A stretch of 12,014 bases of DNA from Erysipelotrichaceae bacterium (GTDB taxonomy: Bacteria; Bacillota_I; Bacilli_A; Erysipelotrichales; Erysipelotrichaceae): assembly GCA_020026035.1 (NCBI GenBank), contig JAHHRC010000039.1, forward strand, positions 1 through 12,014, written 5' to 3'. Position numbers and translations under genes: made by a program. Positions 1 through 9,400 of this stretch are shown here, piece after piece. The notes below the pieces were generated by a model. That model had not been told where the DNA came from. It searched no databases and saw nothing but the letters and a program-made list of their open reading frames with translations. Numbering within the stretch: position 1 is the stretch's first letter; the number at the start of each line of letters is the position of its first letter.

Positions 1-19
1 TGTTCGATTGATGAAGTAA
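1..19 (+). CDS. 3' end of an upstream gene, probably a paralogous surface protein (partial)
   Basis: Only the last codons are present: from base 2 the frame reads V-R-L-M-K followed by TAA at 17-19. These residues, the stop and the following 23 bases are identical to the end of the giant gene in this window, where V-R-L-M-K is the basic tail after the membrane helix of the sorting signal. The simplest reading is that the upstream gene encodes another sortase-anchored surface protein with the same C-terminus, lying in tandem on the same strand. The body of that protein lies outside the window, so its domain content is unknown. The frame assignment rests on the match to the giant gene's end and on the terminator directly after the stop. 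Confidence 0.75.
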
Positions 20-21
20 TG

Positions 22-55
22 AAGGAAGTCTTGCCTTAGGGTGGGACTTCTTTTT
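22..55 (+). terminator. Rho-independent terminator of the upstream gene
   Basis: An 11-bp stem pairs 25-35 with 40-50 (G-A-A-G-T-C against G-A-C-T-T-C at the base, then three T-G/G-T wobbles and two C-G pairs). A TTAG tetraloop (36-39) closes it, and five T residues follow directly (51-55). It starts three bases after the TAA at 17-19. It separates the upstream gene from the giant gene, which therefore needs its own promoter. Confidence 0.9.
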
Positions 56-114
56 GTATGGGCTGTGTTAAGTGTTAGGTTTGACTGGTGGTCACTATGT
101 AAAGAATGCTTACG

Positions 115-136
115 AATCGTTTATGAACAAACGGTT
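115..136. promoter_or_regulatory. Imperfect inverted repeat in the intergenic region
   Basis: AATCGTTT (115-122) faces AAACGGTT (129-136) across a 6-base spacer, with one mismatch (T117 opposite G134). It lies about 130 bases upstream of the promoter-like region, so it could be a distal operator or a weak hairpin. Nothing in the sequence identifies a binding protein, and an imperfect 8-bp palindrome can arise by chance in AT-rich DNA. The rest of 56-263 holds no gene: only very short open frames without ribosome binding sites. Confidence 0.3.
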
Positions 137-263
137 ACTCAAAATATTTATTTGTTGATGAATAAGCCATTATTTAGTGTTTTTGGCAAGTTACTTCAAG
201 AAAGCTAAAAATTGTATAAGAATAAAAGCAATTTACTTGATTATTACAGTTACGATGATAAAA

Positions 264-312
264 TTGACATTGCTTTACACTAATTTAATACGCATATATA
301 TATATATATATT
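264..312 (+). promoter_or_regulatory. Candidate promoter of the giant surface-protein gene, containing an AT tract
   Basis: Two -35-like hexamers precede the gene: a perfect TTGACA at 264-269 and TTTACA (five of six) at 274-279. TTTACA lies 17 bases upstream of TATATA at 297-302, inside the AT tract. The best -10 match, TATATT at 307-312, is 27 bases from TTTACA, which is too far in the present configuration. TTGACA has only weak -10 candidates at normal spacing (286-291 TAATAC, 284-289 TTTAAT). The exact start site cannot be fixed from sequence. A promoter here is nevertheless expected, because a strong terminator closes the upstream gene and the coding start follows at 343. Confidence 0.6.
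294..311. repeat. (AT)9 dinucleotide microsatellite
   Basis: Eighteen bases alternate A and T without interruption, giving nine AT units, between the -35-like elements and the ribosome binding site. Tracts of this type and length are prone to slipped-strand mispairing. Because the tract supplies or spaces the -10 region, changes in copy number could change transcription, as known for the TA tract of the Haemophilus influenzae hif fimbrial promoters. That role here is inference. Confidence 0.9.
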
Positions 313-329
313 ACAGATAAGGGAAGAAT

Positions 330-335
330 AGGGAG
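330..335 (+). promoter_or_regulatory. Ribosome binding site of the giant gene
   Basis: AGGGAG at 330-335 resembles the Shine-Dalgarno core and ends seven bases before the ATG at 343. This favours the start at 343 over the in-frame ATGs at 352 and 355, which lie further away. A second purine run, GGGAAG at 321-326, is too far upstream to be the main site. Confidence 0.8.
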
Positions 336-342
336 AATTACT

Positions 343-429
343 ATGGATACAATGATGAACAAGCTTTGGAAGATTGCCATGTGCATTAGCATGCTACTGA
401 CGTTATTACCAATGGATATTGGAATGGCG
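343..429 (+). other. Sec signal peptide (residues 1-29)
   Basis: The n-region carries K7 and K10. A hydrophobic core follows (about I11-I26, including the run M-L-L-T-L-L). A G-M-A end fits signal peptidase I cleavage after A29. The mature protein begins with E-E-S and turns strongly acidic. No YSIRK-type motif is seen. Confidence 0.88.
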
Positions 430-3400
430 GAAGAGTCTATAGTTGATGCTCCAATTGTTGCAAATGAGAATCATGTTGAGGAAGAGATTCCTGTTGATGG
501 ACAACCTGCTGGTGAAACAGTTGAAGAAACAGAGAATGGCGGAGAAGATACTCCTACTGTAGAAGGTACTTCTGAAGAAACTGGCGCACCTGAAACGGGA
601 GTAGAGGTAACAGGTGAAGTTGAAACTGAATTTGCAGAAGACGTAACTCCTGAGAAAACAGAAGAAGAAAAGAAAGCCGCAAAGATTGAAGAAATCATTG
701 CGGCTATTCGTGCTGAGTATGATGTGAATACGGTTGAGCTTGAAACTGTGAAATATAATGCTGAAAAGTATGAGGGTGTGATTGCGTCTATTCGTAAGGA
801 ATTAGAACAATCTACACTTGAAGGGTTGGCTGATATTACTCCTGATCTTTATGAAACAAAGTTTGTAGAAGCTTATAGTGATGAATATAAGGCTAAGATT
901 GATGACAATCTTAATCTTAAGAAACAAGAGATGATTGCAAAGATTGAAAAGGATTATGCAGCTGATGATACGAAATTCTACGAAGAGAAGCGTAAAAAGG
1001 CAGTTGATGCTGTTGTTAAGATGATTCAGGATAGTACTTCTTTGGCCTCTTTGAATTCTTTGACAGATGTTGTGATTGGTAAGGTTTTTGAGCGTGAAGG
1101 TGCGTATAAGGAATCTTATATTTTAGAAGAGCGTAAGAAAGAAATCATTTTGACGATTTCTAAGAAGTACGAGAATAAAAACGGCGAATATAAGGAACCA
1201 GAATTTAAAAATCTTATGACTGCTGTTACGAATAACATTCATGCGTGTAAGACGCAAGAAGACTTAGATGCGATTGACATGGATGAAATTGATCGTTCTT
1301 TTAAAGATCTATTAACATCGAAAGGTTCGTTTGAGGTTGCTCGTCGTGAGAAGTTGGAATGGGTAAGAAAAACATATCCATTTGATGAAGAATTGAATGA
1401 GAAAAAAGCATATGACGATGCGATGACCGAAATTGAAAAGATGGTGGCAAATTGCAATAACGAAGAAGAATTAAATGCGATTGATGACGAAATTAAGAAG
1501 TTGATGGATGCGACATTGACAAAACAAGGTGAGTTTGTCAAAGCGAAGAATGACAAATATGAAGAACTTCTTAATAGGTATCCGTTCGATGAAAGTCTTT
1601 ATATGCGTAACGATTATGAGAAACTTGTTAATAAGTTACATGACTTAATTGAATCAAAGAAAACAAGCAAAGAGCTAGACACGATTGTTGTGGAAGCATT
1701 TGCTGGTGTCTTTGAAGGAATTCGTAGACCAGAAGATCTTGTGATTACAAAAGATGAATTAGAAGACTTTAGCTTGAAGGTTGGGAATCGTGTTTATACG
1801 TTTGATGAATTACAAAAGAATCCGAATATTGAAATGAGTACTACGGAGGAAGTTGAGATTCATATCAATGCACGTGTTTGGAATGATGGTTCTACGACGA
1901 AGGAAGCTTTGACTGGTAAAAAGGGTGTTGCCTATAACCAACGTGTTGTTATGGATTTGCCAGAATTGATTGATGAAAACACGGTATTGAAGAATGCGGA
2001 TAATGAAGTTGTTTCCCAATGGGTAGGGTTCTTTGCGGATAAAGGATCTGACTTCGGTAAGATTGAAGATAATAATGTGAAGTTTGCGTCCTTTATGAAG
2101 GATCATCCGGAAATTGAATTGGACTTTGAAAAGCTTAAGAAAGATCCAAAGAAGAAAGAAGAACTAGAAAATGCTGTTGCGGTATATCGTATTGTGCCGA
2201 TTGATGGTAAGAATAAATTCATTTTGGAATATCCAGATGAATACATTCTTGAAAATGAAAGACAGGAAAACGATATCGATGAATATCCAGCGGATCATCA
2301 TGGTGGTGTTCGTAATCTACAAATTACTTTGAAAACAAAGATTAACAAGGCGAAAGCTGAAAAGCATACAGCGGGTAAGTTCTTGCAGTTTGGTAATATT
2401 GATATCAATGTTAAGTTCCATTCAGCGAAGCGAATTACAAACTTAAACGTAGAGAAGTTCTATCAACATAATGTGAAGAATGTAAATGGTGAAGAAGCGA
2501 TTGAATGGCGTCATGATGGTGAGGTGGGCCATAAACCACTTATTTACACGCAAAGAGATACGGATACTGTTTACTATAAGGTAAAGGTGACTGCAGATCC
2601 TAGAAATACGGAAGATTTACAAGACGTGCTTGTGTCGGAAGTAATTGACCATAAGAAGTTGAAGAATTTGCGTCTACATCAAGCAACAAAATACTACGTT
2701 CGTACGGTCATTACCGATGAGATTCAAGAAGTGAAAATGAGTGAAGTGATTACGGATCAAATTAACGAAGAATTATTTGATAAGAAAAACGTAGAATCTG
2801 AAGCCAATCAACCTTCCTTGCAACAAGGACAATTCACTGCGAAGTCATTTAATATTGGAACCTTGAAACACGGTGAATATGTGGAAATGATTTTTGCGGC
2901 TGAATTGGATTCTGAAAACATTACCGAAGCTGTTAAAGCCACAAAGACTTTAACGGACAACGGTGTTTGGTTTGAAGATGATGCGATGGATGAAGCTCGT
3001 ACGGTAAGTAATGACGTATTTGCGACGGCAAAAAATCTTCTTGATGAAAATGGCAAGAAAGTAGTTGTTCACGATCAAGTTGTGCCTATGGTGCAAAATG
3101 ACGAGGAAGTATTAGAAATTACGCCTGTGACGGTAAAGAAATTGGCCGGAGATTATGCGAAACGTACAGAAAACGATGATAAAATTGCGATTTTTGCTGT
3201 AACTGTAAGCAATGGAGAAAATAATCCGAAGAATAAAAATAAATATAACTTCACATATGTCCCAATTTTTGGTGGTTTAAGTACGAAAAGTGGGAATTGT
3301 GGTGATGCGAAGAATTCGTATATTGAAAACTTAGAATTATGCGACCGTAATGGGAACCCTGTGGATGCGTCATCTTTGAATATCTCAAACTTTAAGATTC

Positions 3401-6400
3401 TTCGAGATCAGGATGGAATTGTTCGTGATTTTGAAGGGTTATACAATGAGCTAAGTAGACCAGGAGTTGGAAAAGCACAAGGAGAAACATTCTACTTGAA
3501 AGCGACATTCGCTGATCAATTGTGGGAAGAAGATCGTGGAGTTGCAGGCGAGCCACAAAAGAAAGAAAAAGATGGACACTTCCAATTTAGTACGAAGATC
3601 GTGAATGTGCCGGATGAACACAATAAAGACCGAGATACCTCGATTACAGACGAAGATGCTTGGAAGATTGAAAGAATCTCGAATTTCGATGATCCGACTG
3701 TAACAACCATGGACTTCAAACGCACTTGGTTGAAGAAATCTGTTGCATCTGAGGATAAAACAGCCAACTTAAATTGGAAAATCGATGTTGAACCTACGAA
3801 GACAAAGTGTAAGAGAATTTTCACGGACGCGATTACGGTGACGGACAAACGTTTAAAACAAACGTTTGTTGGTGATGTGCAAATTCTATTGACAAAAGAC
3901 GGCGAAGCGGATGTTCAATTGACGAAAACACTTGATGATCCAGATAGTGATAACTTTACATATGAACTCGATGAACAATATTGGGATTATAAAGCGACGG
4001 TTACATATCAAACAAAAGTAGCGAATGAACCAGAATACAGAGTGGATGGAATGATTGAAAATAAGTTCATCGTAGATGGTGATGGTTCTAAGCACTTTGA
4101 TACTGCACAAGTCAACATTTCAAGTGGAAAGCAAACAGGTATTCGTAATCCTGAAAGACGTGAATTCGAAAAGGAATTGGTAAGGGAAGATGATGATACC
4201 GCAACTTGGAGAATTACGTACAACTACTTGTTGCAAACAACAGATTTCAATGATCATGGAGTTAAAAACGATCACATCAAAGATCAAGTAGCATATAACA
4301 ATATGTACTTTGAACAAGAGCAGTTCGATTCTATTGCTGTGTCACTTGGTACAAAAACGTTGGTGAAAGATGTAGATTATACAATCACACCGATTATGTA
4401 TGAAGATGTTGAGGGTAGTCATAATGTCGAGGTGTTGCACGGGAAGATTGTTGGTTTTGATATTGAACCGTTGAAAACACTTGGTGATGGTGAACATCTT
4501 CTTTCCGTTGATTATAAAACGACGATTATCAAAGGGAAGCTAGGTGCGTTCAAGGAAGATACTGAATCATGGGCGCCTCATAATGCGGTTCACGATCCAA
4601 GTGATCCTATTTTGAACGAGAATGTGCTCCATGATACATATAAAAACAACGCATCTGTATCGTATTGGGTGCTTGACTCGGATGGTCAGCCTGTTGAACA
4701 TTCAATGAAAGCATCGAAAGAATTCTACCGTGGATATAATAAAGAAGTATTTACATACTACTCGCATCGTGAGAGTGATTTGTTGTACTGGCACGTTGTA
4801 GTAAATGCGAATGGATACCTTGGAAATGCGTTAGGGATTCCTTCTAACAAACAGAACAATGTGTTTGATGCGACGATTTATGCAAATGTGCCAGAAGGAC
4901 TTGAGTTTGAAGGTGCTTATGCAATGACTGACTCGCGCTTAACGCCTTGGGTTGGCGAAGTGCCTAATACAGATATCTTCGGTGATCCGGAGGTAGAAGA
5001 CGGAAAGTACGTTATGTCAAAAGCTACGTACTATGGACAAGATCCAGTCGTTGGAGCGCATTCGGATTCTGCGCCACAACGTAATGGATTTGGATCAACA
5101 AACGCAGATTGCGGGAATGAATCGATTCCGTTGTATCCAAATGGAGTGCAAGCGGATCTTTCAGCAATTCAAAATAGATCAGTGCCGATTCGATTGAAAG
5201 GCATTAATAATACCGTTCGGACCAATAACCTCCTGCAATGGCAGCAGTTTGTTGTTCGTACAAGAATAACAAATGAGGAAGTATTGTTAGGTGTATACCC
5301 TCGTCCTGAACCTTCTGATGAGCCAGCGGTTCCAAAGGAATTACGTTATGATTTCAGTGTTGAATTCAAAGGTGATAACTTAGAACATGAACGCTTGTCA
5401 GATGATGCGAAGAGTGAAGTCATTAAGATTAATCCAATGACAAAGACTCCTAGTCGCGAAGACGGTAGTTTGATTGTGGATTACGATATTGAAATGAATA
5501 CATTGAATCTTGATTTATTGGAAGACAAGAAAGTAATTCGTATCTTCGACACTTCGAGTCCTACATTAATGATTCGTTTGGGTTCTATTGAAGTGTTTGA
5601 TGTGAAGAACAATCAGAAGTTACATCGTATTTCGATTGCGCAAGCTAAGAAGAATCCGGATCTTGAGAGTACTTCTTATTCGGTAGATGCTTCGCGATTG
5701 AAGGATGATCATACGATTATCTTCACAGTGCCGGATGATCGTCATTTGCGTATTACGTATAAGGCTGATATTATCCCTGAAATTGGAGCGGATGGTTCGA
5801 TTCGTGTTCCGGAGCCTAAAAATAGTGCTTACTTTGGTGATTACATGAATATGGATCACTTGAGTGGTGAAGAATCAAGTACAGAGATTTACAAATCTAG
5901 TGGTCAGCTTGGTGGTCAAAACCGTATTACGATTACAAAGACAGACGAACAGTTTACAAACTTGACGGATGCTGAGTATGCGGTAGAACGTTTTGATAAG
6001 GATACGAATAGTTGGGTTCCTGGTGCCGCCGGCAACATTGAATTTAACGGAACGTCTGATGAGGGCGTTACGGAATCAGATGTGTTTGACTACGTTACGA
6101 TTAATAAAAAGAAATTAACCATTACGCATCCATACACGGTGTATCGATTTATTGAAATGAAAGCACCGAAGGATCATGCGATTGATCCACGTGCAACGTA
6201 TATCGTGTTGGCAAACTTTGAAGAAACGGATGAAGTACGTTCCAAGAAGTTGAAGGACATGGTTATTCCTCAAGAAGTGACGGATTCAAAATCTAAGATT
6301 CACTATGTGACACGTGGTAGTACGCTTGAGTTGATTGATAAGAAACTTCAAAAAATTCAATTCAAGAAAGTTGGAATTGATACGATGGATCCAACGGTAA

Positions 6401-9400
6401 GAGAACCATTGGCTGGTGCGAAATTTGAATTATACAACGTAGAAAAAGTTGGTGATTCTTATCTAGCAACAACGATTGCGGATATTCCAGTAAATAAGGA
6501 TCCAGAAAAACATAACTTCAAATGGGAAAGTACTGGAGAAGTTGATGAGTTTGATATGGTATCTGGAACCTACCTATTAAAAGAGGTAGAAGCTCCTAAG
6601 CGGTACCAATTCATGAAACCAGTATTCATTGAGCTACTAGCGGATGGTACGGTTATTACGACATCTTCTGTTACACATAAAAACAGTGCTGGTGAAGTTG
6701 TGTATGCGAAGGATATGAAAACACAGAAGAAATATCCTTTGAATGGTAATGGCGAAAGAGACGTTATTGAGCTTGAGAACGAATTGATTCATGATGTTCT
6801 ATTAACAAAGCTTGAATTTGGAAGTGAAATGCCATTAGATGGAGTTACGTTTAAGCTTGAAAAGGAAAAAGGAATTCTTCCATTTATGCATAAAACACAA
6901 GAAATTACGTTAGATGGTGAGAATGAATTTACGATTGAAAACTTAGAACGTGATACACCTTATATTCTTACGGAAACAAAGACTAGGGATAGTCATATTC
7001 TGATGGATAAGAAGATCCGCTTTGTGTTCAATAGTGCTAATGAAGTTGTTGATTTAGCGGTGTTGGACGCAAAGGGAAATCCGGTAGAAAATGTGGGTGA
7101 ATTTGCAAAGGTAAATGGTAAGAATAACTTAGTGATTTATAACAAACCTAAGACCGTTTATATTTCTAAGAAATTATTTGGTTCTAAATCAGAAAGACAA
7201 CTTGCTGGTGTGAGCTTTAGACTCTATGACAACATTAAAAACGGGGCACGTGAACCGCTTTATGAATTCAAGTTGGAATCTATTGATACTCCGTATGCGT
7301 TACATGACATTGCATTTGATAAAGAGTACTTCATTGAAGAAGTGATTGATGAAACGCTAAAGGGTATTAAGCAGATGCCAGAGAATCAATTTATTGGCTT
7401 TACTCTGCACGAAGACGGCACAGTTGATGTACAGGTGGTAAGAGATGCTGCTTGGGGTGTCGATAGAAACCCAGATATTAGTAAGTTTGCAAAGGTACAT
7501 GAAACGACAATTGACATCTTGAATGAACAAGAAAAGATTTATGTGGGTAAGTATGCCTTTGCTGATAAAGAAAAGAATTTAGCAGATGTAACGCTAGGGT
7601 TGTTTACGATGGATGGAGAACAGCCATTGGAACAATGGGAAACGACATTCACTTGGCGTGAAGGCTCAGATATTCATGAGATTCAAACGGTTCTTGATTT
7701 TGGTGTACCGTATCGAATTAAAGAACTTGCAGCTCCTGCTATTTATGAGGTGCCTGAAGAAGAAATTCAATTCACTTACAATCTAGATGGTTCAATTGAA
7801 CTTAAGAAGTTGGTTCCTTCTGCAGACGGAACAATGTCTGCAGTTGAAATGACAGATGATTTTGCAGTTTTAGGAAAAGTAAATAGGTACTTTACTGACG
7901 GCTATAAAGATGTTCCTACAATTAAGATGTACAACCATATTAAAAGGCCGAAGATCTTGAAGGTTGACGCAGATGATATTAATGATATGAGTGATGACCA
8001 ATTACGCGAAGCTCTTAATACGAAGAAAATAAAAGGTTTAAAAGGGGCAGAAATTAAAATCTATAGACCTTACTATGAATCTGAGTTCTCTAAAGAGTGG
8101 GTATCTGAAAAAGTTGCGTATGAATTTACTGACGCCGAATTTGAAGTGAATAAAGATTATGAAATACATGAAGTAAAAGCTCCTGAACCAGGGGAAAATC
8201 TTATAGAAGATGGCGAAAATAAGGGTAAACCGAAATCAGAACTAGGTTATTATGCGGCTCCGAAACAGCGATTTACTCTATCGGATAAAGGTGAGTTCAC
8301 AGCACCAGCTTGGTATGAAAATCTTAGAATTGTGGATTCTTATGTCTTGCTAACAAATGAAAAAATTAAACCATTAAGCGTCGTCATCGAGAAAGTTCAT
8401 CATCCAGATGATAAAGCGGATGTCATTGGGCCAGATGAGAAATTAAAGGGTGTTCCATTTGTGGTGGAAAAAGCAGGAACGAATGAAATTGTCTTCAAAG
8501 GCGTAACTGGTGATGATGGAAAAATTAAACTCAATAACCTTGTGGCTGGTCAATATATCATCAAGGAAACAGATGACTTAAACAATGAGTACAAAGGATT
8601 TGTGGATGGAAAAGGAAGACATTATAAACCATTGGAGAAAGACATTACATTTACTCTAGATAGATATAATCATGTGTCTATCAATAAAGATCCTTATGAT
8701 TACACGGCAAAACCCTATACGATCATAGAGAATACAGAAAAAGATTCGAATAAGTTGAAGCTTCCTGATACGATTCAAATCACTAATAAACTCACTGAGT
8801 TAACATTATTCAAAGTCCAGAAAGTTGAAATGAATGAACCAGATCCAGATGATGGTCCGGACATGGGGCCAGAAGATGATGGCCCAGAGGAAGATGGACC
8901 TCGTTTAGTGAATGAATATATTGAAGGCATTAGCTTTAAGGTTTATCCAATCGATGAGTTTGATTCGCAAAAGGTGCATGTTAAGGGCGAATCGGAATGG
9001 GTTACGAAAGAATATGATCAAGGATGGCGTCCTGAAGTAAAGTGTGTAGTAAAAGGTCTTGATTTAAGTGATGGAAAGGGATACATCATTGAGGAACAAA
9101 AGAGTCCAACAAGCGGTGGAAAAGCATTTGCTCGTCGAGATTATGAAATTACGATACAAAACTGGGAACCTGTTTTAAATGCAGGTGAAAAGTTTGCTGA
9201 ATTAAAATACGGACAATTACTACTAATCAATGAAGAAACAGCACCTATTACAGTTCGTAAAATTGATGCGGTAACAAATGAAAAGTTACCGGGTATTCCA
9301 TTCAATCTATATACCGAAGATGAATATAAAAAGCACATGAAGGGTGAACATAACAATAAAGAAGCTTATACATATAAAACGAATGAGAATGGGGAATTCG

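Noticed and set aside
158..208. Short open frame of 16 codons in the intergenic region (ATG at 158, stop at 206-208), and an 11-codon one starting at 123
   Set aside because: Neither has a ribosome binding site or a recognisable product. A leader peptide cannot be supported.
215..220. TATAAG as an alternative upstream -10 element
   Set aside because: The only -35 at suitable distance (TTACTT, 191-196) is poor, and the transcript would carry a longer leader than needed. TTGACA/TTTACA nearer the gene are better.
241..261. Weak inverted repeat TTATTA ... TGATAA upstream of the promoter
   Set aside because: Six bases with one mismatch in AT-rich DNA is at chance level.
471..698. Minus-strand open frame opposite the acidic linker, Ser/Val/Thr-rich
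   Set aside because: It is the complement of a Glu/Thr-rich coding stretch, with no start signal and low-complexity composition. Other minus-strand frames (for example 3516-3848 and 9540-9941) were rejected for the same lack of start signals and domain content.
670..1728. Helical repeats as a phage-tail or M-protein-like coiled coil
   Set aside because: The units contain turns with Pro and Gly and repeat at about 62-77 residues, not as one continuous heptad pattern.
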